Shown: positions 47,099 through 58,983, counted from the first letter of the stretch. The stretch: DNA of 64,000 bases from Tigriopus japonicus (GCA_010645155.1 CM021314.1:6651389-6715388); one strand, 5' to 3'. Program-made: numbers and translations. Notes: generated by a model from the letters alone, not told the origin.

Positions 47099-48335
47099 AA
47101 AGCATTTGATACAATCAATTATGAAATTCTCTTGGCCAAAATGAAGTTTACGGTTACAGTGAAAATATTTTGAAATGGATTCGGAACTATTTGGAAGAGA
47201 GACAACAACGAGTAGAAATTCAAGGATTGAAGTCGGATTTTTTAACCCTTACATGCGGAGTACCTCCAGGTAGCGTCTTAGGTCCTCTGCTATTTTTAAT
47301 ATACATTAACGATCTCCCCAGAGCAATTCCAATGAAATTAACAATGTTTGCAGATGGTACTACTCTTCAGCATTTCGGAAACGATGTAAAAGTTATGAAA
47401 GAGGAATCTAGTCAAGCTTTAACGAAACTAGCAGTCAAATGGTTGAATTTGAATAAACTGGTTCTAAACGTTTAGAAGACAAAACTGATTTTATTTAGCC
47501 CTTGTAGTATTGCACATGATTTTATCATAACACTAAATGGCACTGTAATCCAACAAGTTGGATCCAAGTATGACGAAAAATCGATTAGATTCCTAGGCAT
47601 AACCCTTGACGACCATTTCAGGTGGAAACAGCACGTGCAACTAGTTACTAATACCGTAAGGAAGATAATGTTTACCCTGTTTATGTCCAAACAAACCATT
47701 CCAACAAAAATTCGCCATGTACTTTATAAATCATTAATCAAAAGTAGAATCGAATTCGGGATCGAATATTTTGGTGAATCTTCTGCTGTGGAAAGTCTAG
47801 TCACGCTCCAAAAACGTGTAATAAGATGGATAGTTGGTGATATCCCGTTCTCATACTAGTCATGTTTTTAGAAATTGGAAGATTTTAAAAGTCGTGGATC
47901 TAGTCAAAGTTAACCAATTGAAATTCATGTTTAATTGTTTTCGAAATAGCGTACCTGAAATCATCTACTCATACTCTTACAAAATAACTAGACTTGTCAA
48001 GACTGTGTGGCATCAGAGTCTCCCTTCTTATTCCTTGGCTAGAACAAAAGATGCTTTGGCTAGAACTTGGAACAACTATATTTATTGTTTATTGTTTAGA
48101 CACTCAAGCACTCCCAGAGGTGCATACGGAGTAAAGTCGAGAAGGAATTGAAAAGAAATAATGTTTCAGATAAAATGAAAAATAAAAAGTAAAAAGAGAG
48201 AGAGAAAACCAAACGGTGGTCCAGGTGTAACGATTTCAAAAGAAAAAGTACAATTGATTACACGAGAAGAACCAGAAGGAGACATATCAACTGAAAATAA
48301 AAATGCTACAAAAGCACAATTAAAAAAAGGACTTT

Positions 48336-49750
48336 TCAATGTGAGTATCGGAAGAACAAAGAAAAATCCAGTTCTTTGAGCCTTTTCCGGAACTCTCGTA
48401 TTGTTTGACTTTCTCGGATTTCAGAACTGAGCGAGTTCCATGGCCTCAGGACTCTCAGCGAGAAGCACCATTCCCGAACCATGGAAAACACCAATGGCAC
48501 TTTTATATTCGTTCTGGTTCTAAGAGACCGCAAAGACGGCTCAGGATCCGACAATAACCTATGTAGCCCTTCGCTTTGTGCGTGGCATATGCCAATAACA
48601 CCCCAGCGGATTTTGTACATTGTGATAAGATCACATCTCAATCTGCGGAGCTGAAGTGATTCAAGACCCAAGACGTTTAACCTCCCTTCGTAGTCTTTTC
48701 CTTGTGCTTCCGAAACCAGTCGGGTGAAAGCTCTTTGGACTCTCTCGATGACAGTGATGTCTTTCTTTAGCGGAGGGGATCACACTTGAGTACAATACTC
48801 TAACACTGGTCTCGAGCTCACGTAAGTTTTAAACACCTTAACTGGAGTTTGTCCATTTCTTGACTGAAAATGCCGTCGCAAAATACCGCAAAGACGGCCT
48901 CCTTTCAACGCCACTGCCGATGAATGTTTGCTGAATTTCATGCTCGAATCGAAAACCACCCCCAAGTCTTTGTGCGAAGCAACCACAGGATTCGGTTTTG
49001 AATTTTGCAGATACTGGGGAGGGGGCCTTGCCCGTCCAATTGAAAGGACAGCACACTTTGCTACATTGAATTTCATGAAATTGGTAGAGGCCCAATTTGC
49101 AATGACGTCCAAATCTCGCTGAAGAGATGTCCTATCGTCGTCGCAAGTGACACGACTGATTATCTTGGTGTCGTCAGCAAACTTCAACACTTGGGCACCA
49201 AGATCTTGACCCAAGTCGTTTATAAATAACAAGAAGAGAGCTGGTCCAAGGACACTACCTTGGGACACCCCCGAAGTAACTGGTCCCCATGGCGAAAATT
49301 GCCCATTGAGAACAACTCGTTGTTCCGAGTTGTTCACGTTCACAGAGCCAGTCCCGAATCCAAACCCTTAGGTAAGGGGGGACACTTGCGATTTTAAACT
49401 TTTCCAACAATTTGCTATGGTCAACCGTATCGAAGGCTTTTGCCAGATCTAGGTAAATTACATCCACGCCATCCCCATCCTACACCGATTCCGTCAGGAA
49501 ATCAGCCATATGGATCAGGTTTGTAGCACACGATCTCCCCTTCCGAAAACCATGTTGATCTTGTGATAAAAGACCCTGCTCCTCGATATCGGCCATCAGA
49601 CGATCCTTCAGAATGCTTTCCAGGATTTTGCAAGGAACACACGTCAAGGAAACAGGTCTGTAATTTGCTTTTTCATGTACACTTCCACTTTTGTGCAAAG
49701 GGAAAACGTTTGCGTTTGCCTTGCTTGCGTTTTTCATATACACGTAAATG
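48336..49750 (-). mobile_element. Second degraded LINE, minus strand (CR1/Jockey-like reverse transcriptase)
   Basis: Read on the minus strand: VFPLHKSGS, ANYRPVSLTCVPCKILE, QHGFRKGRSCATNL, DVIYLDLAKAFDTVDHSKLL, SGVSQGSVLGPALFLLFIND, then KFADDTKI with both catalytic Asp intact, and a C-terminal part ending KRLKELDFSLFF with PWNSL. A stop near 49480, a frameshift near 49330 and stops near 48780 break it. It lies tail to tail with the first LINE but belongs to a different family. The endonuclease part is missing. Confidence 0.85.
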
Positions 49751-51555
49751 AAACAAAAACAAAGGTTGAGACACTGCCAATATCAGTCAAGGGATGGATC
49801 TTACATTTAACGGAGGCAATCACAGGCTCATATTCAACTAATTGTTTTATTAAAAAATGTTACTCTTGTATGTAGGCTGTGATAATCATTTCAGACATCC
49901 CAGTGAACTTTGTAGAGTTCGAGCTCCGTGCGACATGAGCGAGGTACTGGAGTTGGAAGCTCTGGTAGAACGAATGCTGATGCAGAGCAAGAGTCGTTAC
50001 TAGTCAGGGTCGTCCCACTTAAACAAACCGTTCGGTTTATGGGATGACCTAGGGATCTAAATTATTTTCTTCGCCTTTTATTTTATATCTTTTGACTCGA
50101 GACCCTAAATTTTTATACTTTTACCCCTTCTAAAAGCATAAAATACATTCATATGATACCATTTTGTTTTCAAAAATATATTTGAGCGTTGATTTGTGGT
50201 ATTTTTGGCACAAAAAGTCATGCACAAGTTCAGTTTTGCAAGAAAAAAAGGTTGAACAAGATATTATTTTCTTCCCAATTTTTGCCATTTTTCATTGTTT
50301 TGAACAGAAAATAAACGCTTACCAAACTCCAAAAACAGACTTGCAAAGGAAGAAAATCACACACCCAGCTAGGGTATTGTAAAATGTAAGCTTATTTTCC
50401 CTCTTTCCATTTTATGTTGAACTAACATGATCTTAAATGTCTTTAGAATGGGTAGGTCTGTCAAAACTGGTGCTCCATATTACAGTCCAGAAGGCCACAT
50501 TTTGTTTGACTTAATTATAAAGGAACACGCTATCGGTGTCAATGTCGACACCACGACGTTGATGGGTAACTTCAACACACGTGCCGGTGTCGGCGTGGGT
50601 GTTAACCTTGCAGTGTCGGTGTCGGAGTCGAGGGCAAAATTGCCGCTGTCACCCATCCCTAGGTTGAAGTCAGGGTCACTTGTTGTTTGTTTGGGCACAA
50701 CTTACGTAATAATCTTCGGAAATATCAAGTTTTCACCTGCAACCTTTGCTCTTTAACAGCTGTAACTCATCCAACAAAAATTTCCGTATATCCACCCTGT
50801 GGGATTACTCAATGGGCAAAAGATAACTCAAATGCTAATATCGTAAGTCTTGACAGGAACCTCTCACCACAGGATGCGAACTTCAGCTGACATGTAGCCC
50901 AAAACATCACGTCAAAACATAGTTGCAGCATGAGAGAGCGCTCCTTTTCCTGCCAATAATTTTTATATTGAGGCTTTCTGTTCTCAGGATTTAGTCAAAA
51001 CTGAGGTGCTTCAGACCAATGTCTCCCACAATACTGAGAATGGATCTCAATTAAATGCATGTATAACTTGAATATAATAATACCACGTTCAGACAATGGG
51101 TTCAATTATACTCAGATCAAGTTTCATGAAAATTGAGCGTGTTTTTGGAAAACTGTGGCCCTGATATTAACAATGAACCTTACAGCCCAAGTATTCACAC
51201 TCTTCCCCATAAAAACATCAGTTGTAATCAACATTTTATCATCTGAAGGGCTTGAAATCCATTAGATGCCAAATATCAATATTTTGACAGGCCAAACCAA
51301 GAGGAAGCACAAGATTGAACAAATTATTAATCAACTTATAGTTGAGTTGTTAATGATTCCCTCTGAATGATTATTCATGCAGAATGAAGTAAAGAACAGA
51401 TCACCTTCATGGAGCACTATGTTTTTCACTTTCTGAAACCATTGGTATTTCAGGATAAGTTGAATAGGGTTGATGATGAGTGGTGAACGTGATTTACCCA
51501 AGAGTGGGTTGCATTTAATTATCTCTAAGCAGGAACCACTGTACTTCAGGACGGA
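49751..51555. other. AT-rich intergenic stretch, nothing firm
   Basis: Around 50570-50650 there are GTGTCGG-type short repeats (GGTGTCGGCGTGG, GTGTCGGTGTCGG) like those inside some MITEs, but no ends were found. No gene is supported. Confidence 0.4.
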
Positions 51556-51670
51556 TTTCAAAATCACACACTAGGTCCAATCACTGTACTAAAATGTGAG
51601 GTTTTTGCCACAAATATATTGTTCCGTTAAATTTCCATTGTACTAATTGGACCTAGTGTGTATTTTGAAA
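51556..51670. repeat. Inverted repeat / small MITE-like hairpin, 115 bp
   Basis: Arms of about 25 bases, CACACACTAGGTCCAAT at the left and ATTGGACCTAGTGTGT at the right, enclose about 65 bases. It may be a very short MITE, but no target duplication is clear. Confidence 0.6.
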
Positions 51671-52097
51671 GTAATCCTGGCTTGAGCTATCCTTGCTCTA
51701 AGAGACAGATACACAAAGCAGAATGATGTCTAAACAATTCATCCACTGATTTAGTATTAAATATTGAATATTGAGTCCATAATACTTTCCTATACTTTGC
51801 TCCTTGGGGGCTCTTTGGGCTCTCAAAAACAACAACGAACAGCTGACTTTGCATCCTCTTCTGTAAGTATATCCATGCTTCAACTTGTCAATTAATCTCA
51901 CAAGAGAACACCTGATCAATCCATCCCACCCCTCACACACGTTATTTCAAAAGTAACAATCAGCTAACCAGTGACAAATATCATGTACCAGTGTGACGAT
52001 TACTGTGCATTTTGATATCTGTTTTATTTCTAATTTATTTCTAATCCCTTAACTCTACGTGAGTGAGGCAACCAAGCGATATTTCGAATATCGTTTC

Positions 52098-52139
52098 GGG
52101 TGACCAGTTCTCGGGCTAAAGCCCTCGAACTGGTCACCC
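52098..52139. repeat. Strong palindrome (hairpin), 20-base arms, 2-base loop
   Basis: GGGTGACCAGTT and its reverse complement AACTGGTCACCC frame a centre of CTCGGGCT-AA-AGCCCTCG, with 18 of 20 pairs matching. It is followed at once by two GAGCTCTTGAG units. No terminator or known RNA is implied. Confidence 0.75.
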
Positions 52140-52196
52140 TTCAGACGAGCTCTTGAGCTCTCCTCCGAGCTCTTGAGTTTGTTTTCGCTTATGCTG

Positions 52197-53047
52197 CAAT
52201 TACACTACACTTGTTTTGTCGCATTTTAACGGCACTTATGTGAGTCACATCGCATTTGAGCTACAAATGTGTCACATTTCCGACTTGGAACATGTTCTAA
52301 TTTTGTGTGATGTGAAGCACATTTTGTGACGTTCGTGTGCTAAAACGTCATGAGAAAGTCCGACGTGACCAAAAACTCAAATCTCAATATAAGACAATAT
52401 TCATTCATTTGAACTCAACAATCTAATTTCCGTGTTAAAAAAGAAGCTAGTGTCTCAAATAGAATTTAAAAATAGTTGGTTGATCTAATTTTTGGGTTAT
52501 GATCACATCAAGGTTGAATTAAGAAAAGACGCTTTGGTCAACTTGGCTTTTCGAAAGACATCGAGCAGTGTTGTCATATAGGTTGAAAATTAGAGGTTAT
52601 GCGCCCTGAAAATAAAAATTTCAATGACTGAAAAAGTAAAAAAGAATACACGAGAATGAAAGCCAAGCAAAATACAAATTAGAATATATCTGTCAACAAT
52701 AAAGAACTTAAAACTTGACTCTCAAGTAAAAGAAAACAGAATTGTCATTTCAAATTCTTTAGTGGAAAGATTTGTCTGTTTATAAAAGAAACGCCACGAA
52801 AGAATAATGAAGTCATATCATATGACGTTGATAAGTATATTTCATTGATTCACCAATCTTGCAAGTTCCAACACGTTTCCCCGCGTCAATAGAATTTCAT
52901 TATATGGAATCCCTGATGGTGAGCTCTAGGATGGGAAAGGAGATTTGAGGAATTTGATCCCGTCGCGTAAATGCAAATGTGTAATCCAATGCGATGTGAC
53001 TCACATAAGTGCTGTTAAAATGCGACTAAACATGTGTCGTGTAATTG
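52197..53047. mobile_element. Non-autonomous DNA transposon with long terminal inverted repeats, about 850 bp
   Basis: The left end (CAATTACAC...) and the right end (...GTGTAATTG) match in inverted form over about 65-70 bases with scattered changes. They share TTATGTGAGTCACATCGCAT and GTCGCATTTTAAC. No open frame inside resembles a transposase. No clean target duplication was seen, so the superfamily is undecided. Confidence 0.7.
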
Positions 53048-54642
53048 TACCTTTAGATCTTGAATTCGATGTTCTCAAACTCGAGGTATGCATACATTCA
53101 GTGCTCTCAGATTTGGGTAATATTACCAAATCTAGGTATTTTTTGACCTCCTTTTGGTATAAAAATGTGTCAATGGGTAAATTACCAAAACACCGAAATT
53201 TGGGTAGTTTTGAAGTCCAAGCTCTTAGACACCTAAATTTTTTTCAAACCGCTCTTTGATATGCCTCAAACACCTTAGCTTGCCTTGGCACAATGCAAAT
53301 ACTCATGGTTAAACATTCAAATCAATGTTCAAAGCCAGAGAATGGAGGATTTTGGGCACTATTCACGAGCAAGCTTGGGTTTTGGATGAGATAATACCAA
53401 CAATTTGAAGCTTATTCTCCTCTTGGCTGTCTGAACTTTCTTTGCCGTTGTTCACAGATAGGCCTAAGTTGGGTAATAAGGTTTGGTGAATGCAAAAGGT
53501 GACTATTCCTTGCTGGAGGATCCTTGGGTGAGGGCGTTTCACACAAACAGCACGTGATAAAATCAGTGCTGCTAGATTTAGATCTAAGTAGTGCTCGTTT
53601 CTCGTTGGAATGAGAACCATTTCTCACAAGAAATTTTGCTGGAACAAGGGGGTAATCAATTCCAAAGAATTTCTTTGAAGCCATCATTGCTTTTAAACGC
53701 TGTGTTGGGTTTTCTTTTTCATTATTTCAGTCATAACGATTATACTTTGGATTTGGAAATATTTTCAACACTGCCTGGTTATGGGAAAGAAAACTTGTTT
53801 GTACTTACCAGACCAAAATGCCCTAACCCTATGTATACAAAATGTCCAGGAATGCGTTACGCAATCTCGTAGCGCAAAACCTTGACGTGAATTTATTTAA
53901 ATTTGGAACAATACACTTAATAGGAGAAGAGTTGAAATTACACCACATATTTCAAAGTACAAGTAGCACTCGGTTTTCAGAGCAAGAACACACAATTTCA
54001 AAGTTATAGATGCTGAAACTTGGTAGAATTTCTCGGTCCAATTTGACCTTCAACCTCTCAAGGTGCTGTGCCATCTAACATTAGACAATTGAACTAATTG
54101 ACATGAGGTCATCTAATTCAGCCGTGGAAAACCAAAAAAAGTAAACAAGCTCTTCACGGTCCATTGAGCGACAATATCATAACAAGGAGAATACTATTTA
54201 TGCACCTGCTAAGGATGGGAGTAATTGCCAAAATCCGGCGGAAGGAGTTTCATTTTATTGGTGACCCGAGGGCGTCAGCCCAAAGGGTGTTAAATAAAAA
54301 TGAAACGAGTGATGTCGGATCTTGGCCACTACTCCTTTCATTTGTGGGTGCATATCGTATTTTGTTGACCAACCTAAGCTTTTGGGGACTTCCGTTACAA
54401 TTTTTCAACCCTGAAAATCAGTTCAACCATGGACATACGTTCTACCTAGGGACCCTTTATAGAGCCTGGTTCTAAAATCTATTGATACCCCACCAACACG
54501 GACAGTCTGTGACGTCATCCAACATGCGGGAAGCCAATGTTCATGATAAAAGGAAACCTTTCCTTATCAGAACCAGATCTAAACTAGTCAGCCCATTTGA
54601 TAGGGGGGTTTGGTTATTGAAAATCCTCAAGCCTGCTACAAA
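53048..54642. other. Repeat-bearing intergenic stretch
   Basis: The segment 53101-53240 (CTCTCAGATTTGGGTAA...AGCTCTTAGACACC) occurs again in inverted orientation at 60335-60468. The rest shows no gene. Ends of the shared repeat were not defined. Confidence 0.5.
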
Positions 54643-54669
54643 TGTGTCTAGGCAGGGGTTGGCAACCGG
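54643..54669 (+). repeat. Orphan hAT-like terminal sequence
   Basis: GTCTAGGCAGGGGTTGGCAA matches the end of the hAT-like element at 60589-60866. Here only one end is kept and the sequence passes straight into another repeat, so this is a truncated copy. Confidence 0.5.
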
Positions 54670-54868
54670 TCTCTCAAAGAATTCAAACTGTGTTGTTTCA
54701 TTGTGTTAAGTCAAATATCTTCAAACTTCTGATCTACTGACTTGCTTTGTGATAGTGATTGTCCATCTTTTGTTGAAAACAACATTGTTTTTATCATTAG
54801 TAGATCAGGAGTTTGAAGATATTTGACTTAACACAATGAAACAACACAGTTTGAATTCTTTGAGAGAC
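54670..54868. repeat. Large hairpin, about 70-base arms
   Basis: The left arm 54670-54738 and right arm 54799-54868 are near-perfect inverted copies (TCTCTCAAAGAATTCAAACT and its complement). A copy of the left arm also lies at 63454-63525. The locus looks like two copies of one repeat joined head to head. Confidence 0.85.
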
Positions 54869-55062
54869 ATCAATTGGGCATCAAATGATTGCTCATTGAA
54901 TCTTTGGGGACTTTTGTTTTATGACCTATGTCAATAAAATGACATTAATCCGAATTATATTGGATTTCTTCATCAACTCCAGGCTATCACGCAGGAAAAT
55001 TCACACCAACGCAGTAACGCGCCCTCGCTCGATCCCACTCCACGTAATACCGTCCTCCTTGT
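54799..55062 (-). repeat. Inverted copy of the repeat at 63262-63525
   Basis: About 264 bases match the reverse complement of 63262-63525 with few changes, including CACACCAACGC, CCTGATCTACT-type ends and CGAGCG...CCCACTCCA. The plus-oriented copy lies directly after an LTR-type primer site and gag-like frame, so this is probably an internal piece of that retroelement. Confidence 0.8.
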
Positions 55063-55229
55063 ATTGACCAATTACCAGCGTGAATCATCAGCACATGTGT
55101 TAGCCTACAAGAGCCAGTCTCTATACAGGGTCGCTAGTACTAACCACTAGCATGCTTTGCCTTGCCTACTCAATACCGGTTTTAGGAGCAAGATGACCAA
55201 GATCTGTTTACCTCAAGTACATCAGTTGG

Positions 55230-55414
55230 TGTGTTGGCTACACAGTGCCATGGTATAAAAGCCTACCAAGAATACTTCAGTGGATCATGCCCCCTCAGTG
55301 AGACGGCGGCTTCAGACGTGCAAATAATTGTGCGCTTGAGAAGTGTTTTATAATAATTATAATAATGTTTATTGCAAGAAATGTCCCATGTTTTGTCCGA
55401 CGTAGTACATAACA
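55230..55414 (+). repeat. LTR 1 of the tandem element
   Basis: About 185 bp. The right end (CCCATGTTTTGTCCGACGTA...AACA) matches the other two LTRs well. The left half is diverged and its start (TGTGTTGG) was chosen by analogy. Confidence 0.65.
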
Positions 55415-55617
55415 TGGCGTAGTCGGTAGGCAGTCGTGGTGAGATCCGTTTGTGGGCGTATGGAGCCCTTGAAGCCCTCAAGTTTCGTGTGGAGGGTGTT
55501 CGTTCGCTGGACTTGTCGTCCATTGAGTTGTGGGATATCTTCGCCCTGGAGAGTGAGCTCCAAACCGTTGAAGCCCGGTGTGAGGCTTATGGGAACGCCC
55601 ACATAGAGTATCGGTCC

Positions 55618-55948
55618 TAACTATCTTCCGATCTGGGAGGCGACTCATCTGCAGCACTAGATAAACCACAAATACCCCTCTCATTGACAACAGGTCATGG
55701 TGGCTTAGAGCTTGCATTCGTGCTATCTACATTGAGAGTTGGGGTTCGCGCCTCCATGAGGATTTTTGTTTCAGACGTATTTCAGTAAATGTTGTTTGTT
55801 TTTTATATTTTTAGGTATGCTTAGGTTAGGTTAAGCTTAGTTAGGTTAGGTTAAGTTTAAGTTTAGTTCAGATAATCTTTGCTCTTCCTGTCAATATTTT
55901 GTCAATATCTATGACTGTATGACTCATCTCCCAGATCGGAAGACATTC
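55618..55948. mobile_element. Insertion with short inverted ends inside interior 1
   Basis: The interior-1 frame homologous to 59450-59470 breaks at about 55617 and similarity returns after about 55950. The ends carry TCTTCCGATCTGGGAG and its complement CTCCCAGATCGGAAGA. No coding capacity. The family is unknown. Repeated TTAGGTTAGGTTAAG units lie inside. Confidence 0.5.
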
Positions 55949-56001
55949 AAGGGCCATAGTGCTGTCATTGGAGCACGAAATCTGTACCTTGCGTTGTCGA
56001 C

Positions 56002-57215
56002 CAGTGTGGCCAACTAGCATTTTTCAATGCTAATTTCTGAAAATTAGCATTTTTTCAAGGGCAAAAGCATTGCAGAATTTTGATTAGTATCGCTCGGATT
56101 TTTAGCATTTTTCTAGCATTATTTGAAAGGCTAAGGAATTCAAAAAAATTTTGCATAGCATTTTAGCATTATTTTATCATTTTTTGGAAAAAACATCCAA
56201 TTTTGGAGTTCAAAGACAGCTGATTTTGACAACTGAATTTGCCTACTTTCCCTGACTTAAAAAAGGATAAATTGGAAGACTCGTGATCCTTATTTTCAAG
56301 TTGGTTTTACAGTACAGGTAACCAAATTTCTGTTTACAGGCTTGTCTAGACAACTTTAAAAGGGGCACAAAGCATTATCTGTCTTAAAAAAGATTTGATT
56401 TGTGATGGAACTACAACACCAACTACAGAAAACAGCTTTTTAAACTTTGAATGGATAAATCAGTGTTTCAGTAAAAAAAACGGATCTAAAAGGGCTTCTA
56501 ACCAAAACTATTTTTGTTAAAAGAGGGCTTTTTTGAAATGAAAAGTAGCTGATTACAAAATTCTTAACATGCAAAATTCACTTTGAAATTTAAACTGTTG
56601 ATGAGTTTGATGTTGAGAGATTACAAATTTTATAAAATAAGGAAAATAAGTTGCAAAGGTTTCTGAACCAAGAAATATTCAACTTTGGTGTGAAATTTCA
56701 GTCTTTAAAATGCATGTCTGCTTTTGGTTGTCATGGAGGCATAAGTGATATTGATACAAAAAAACGCTTTTGGTCCATCACTAGTTTCAATTTAATCCTA
56801 GTAAATTTCAAGTAATCGTTTAAAACTTAATGTTTGGTTTCTTAGAAAACCTTAAATTTTTCAAGAAAATGACTTTTAATAATTGTCATCAAAATAAGTG
56901 CTGCATGGCTTGCCAATTGTTTTGTTTTGCTCTTTTTGATTTATTCCACAATCAATGCATTAAAAACTTTTGAAGACAAAGTTTTTAACTAGTTTTGGCA
57001 AGTAGCAGAAAAATATATTTTGTGTCGATTTCAGCAAAATTAAAGTCAAAATATAGATTCAAACATTCACTAATGGGCATAATAGCCGCTACAGTCCCTT
57101 TTTTGTATTTGAAAAAGTAGCATTTTTCTAGCATTTTCCATTTTCCAACTAGCATTTTTCTAGCATTGATTTGACTTTAAGTAGCATCGTCGCTCCAAAA
57201 AAAGTTGGCCACCCT
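56002..57215. mobile_element. hAT-like non-autonomous transposon in interior 1, about 1.2 kb
   Basis: Ends CAGTGTGGCCAACT and AGTTGGCCACCCTG form terminal inverted repeats that start with CAG, as in hAT elements. Flanks GTTGTCGA (55993-56000) and GTTGTCGT (57216-57223) fit an 8-bp target duplication with one change and a one-base ambiguity. Many copies of TAGCATTTTTC lie just inside both ends, as expected for subterminal binding sites. No transposase frame is visible. Confidence 0.7.
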
Positions 57216-57634
57216 GGTTGTCGTCGTCGTGAGGCTCTGGTCCTGAACCAGAGGACATCCCGGGTGATTATTGTGTCGACGAATCAACCTGATGAGTTGG
57301 GCAACAGGTCGTTGCTGGCTATTAACAGTTCGTCATGTAAAGTTGAGCCGGTGTGCCAGTCATGGGAAGTTGGCGGCAGTTGTGTTGGATCTCCCCAAGA
57401 CAGCTTTGATGTTGTCGTCGGCCCTGTTAGCGAGGTTTCCCGCAGTCGTGCAAGCGAGATTTCCTTCTGTTGTGGGGATGAGGTTTGCCGCTGTCGTGCG
57501 GATGAGGTTTGCCGCTGTCGTCTGGACGAGTTTTCCTGCTGTCGTGCGGACGTGTTTTCCCGCCGTGGGGCCCTTGGTGGTGCAAACGGGTTTACCGTAG
57601 AATCTATCGGGCTGTGTCACCAATGATTTTATGG

Positions 57635-58849
57635 TGTAAACACTAATTGCCACAAGAATGATCACGTCGGAACGGCAAGATAGGTTGCGTGGCAAAAATA
57701 ATCTTGTTCCTTGAGCACGTCGTTAAATCAGGGAAAAACGGGGAGAGTCACAGATATTGACAAAAGGGGAAAGGTTAGAATATCTGAACCTAAATTAACC
57801 AATTCTAACATTTTACAAACTTACCTAACCCAACCAATCTTAACCTTTTACAAACTTACCTAAACTTACACAAAAGCAAACCATTTTGCCAATTCATGAC
57901 AGAAAAAGTTTATTCCAAAATCCCTTACAGCAGTGGAAACCCAAAATTATAACCTATGAGCTTCGTGCATTGCTGCAACGCTATGCTATTGTGTTGGAGA
58001 AAGAGAAGATTTAAACATAAGTAGTGCTGCTCCAAGTTCTCTCCTGAATCAAAGGACATTTAGGGAAGATAGAAAAAAAATGTTTCCATGTTAGCAAGAC
58101 CAAAAATACTTTTTTTAAGTTCAAATTTGACCCTAAAAAGGATTGCCATTTTTTTCATAGTGAAAGAACGTAAACAAAAATCTAGAATCTTAGGACAGAA
58201 AATGCAGACAGAAGTTATATGAAAAATTGCTTTGGCCCATGAAGAAACAAATTAAGCAGAAAAAAACTTTATTTGTCCAATTCCAGCTGGAATATTTTTT
58301 GGCAAATTTGAAACTTAAAAAAATTGTTTCTGGAACTTTCCAAATCTGTTCCACTGTGTAGTCATTAATTTAACATAAAAATAGCCAGAGCATGATCAGT
58401 GATCATTGATCACCTAAATTGGTAATAAGGTAGATGAAGACTTGGGACATCCAGTGCATGAGTGAGATGTGTGAAAAAGAAATGATTTTCATTTAAGTAT
58501 TATTAACATGTCGAGGAAGTAACAATGGTATGCCGGAAGTATAGTGTTTGCCTCCATTTAAAAATCCAATAACAAATTATTAAGTGCAGCCAAATTCAGC
58601 GGGAATTCTTATGCATTTTGAATCATTAAAATTCTGTTTATCAATTCATTTGAATGAAATTATAGGGATAAAAACTCGTTCTAAAGCCTGAATAGATTTT
58701 TTCACCTCACTTTTGGTTTCATAGTCCTTATTTACTTATCTTATTTCTGTTTCACCCAGTAGGTTTCACCGCCAAAACAACATCATTTTTGTCACGCAAC
58801 CTATCTTGCCGTTCCGACGTGATCATTCTTGTGGCAATTAGTGTTTACA
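57635..58849. mobile_element. Mutator-like non-autonomous transposon in interior 1, 1,215 bp
   Basis: Terminal inverted repeats of about 70 bp (TGTAAACACTAATTGCCACA...) are almost identical at the two ends. They are flanked by a perfect 9-bp target duplication, ATTTTATGG (57626-57634 and 58850-58858). Nine bases with long inverted ends is the Mutator pattern. Taking it out rejoins the host element exactly as in interior 2 (GTGGGTCGTGAGTTGCCC). No transposase is encoded. Confidence 0.85.
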
Positions 58850-58983
58850 ATTTTATGGTGGGTCGTGAGTTGCCCAAGATCGTATGGTGGGTCGTGTGTT
58901 AGCCCTGATAATGTCATGATAGGGAGTAGTAACTTCCTACATGAGTGAATCATATGTTATTGGGAAAATTTGTTTGGGGGAGG

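Larger units (their letters stand above)
45870..47103 (+). mobile_element. Miniature LTR retrotransposon (TRIM-like) inserted into the LINE
   Basis: A complete insertion: target duplication AAAGC at 45870-45874 and 47099-47103, two 84-bp LTRs (TGTAGAG...ACTCATCA) and a 1,056-bp interior. The primer-binding site directly after the left LTR, TGGCGCAGTCGG, is complementary to the CGACTGCGCCA end of a serine tRNA, as in 17.6/297-type Gypsy elements. A polypurine tract, TTGGGGGGAGG, precedes the right LTR. The interior has only short frames and two tandem repeats, with no gag-pol. It must be moved by enzymes of another element. Removing it restores the LINE frame through the FIDIKKAFD motif. Confidence 0.92.
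45430..48151 (+). mobile_element. Degraded non-LTR retrotransposon (Jockey/CR1-like reverse transcriptase), split by an LTR element
   Basis: The coding remnant runs 45430-45874 and resumes at 47104 after an inserted element. Reverse transcriptase blocks in order: TAKIVPLHKGG, NYRPISILPSLSKILE, YQFGFRPKHST, FIDIKKAFDT (rebuilt only by ignoring the insert), GVPPGSVLGPLLFLIYINDL, then FADGTT, where the second catalytic Asp is replaced by Gly. Downstream come LGITLDDHFRWK and LYKSLIKSRIEFG. A frameshift near 47150 and stops near 47475 and 47857 show it is dead. The 5' part (endonuclease) is absent, as is typical of 5'-truncated insertions. Confidence 0.85.

Noticed and set aside
52098..52139. Palindrome considered as a terminator or structured RNA
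   Set aside because: No adjacent transcription unit, and animal genes do not use such hairpins as terminators outside histone genes; the sequence does not match the histone stem-loop.
57171..57626. 151-codon frame with repeated Cys/Arg/Asp units
   Set aside because: It lies over GTCGTGCGGACGAGG-type repeats inside the LTR element interior and starts within the hAT-like insertion; not an independent gene.
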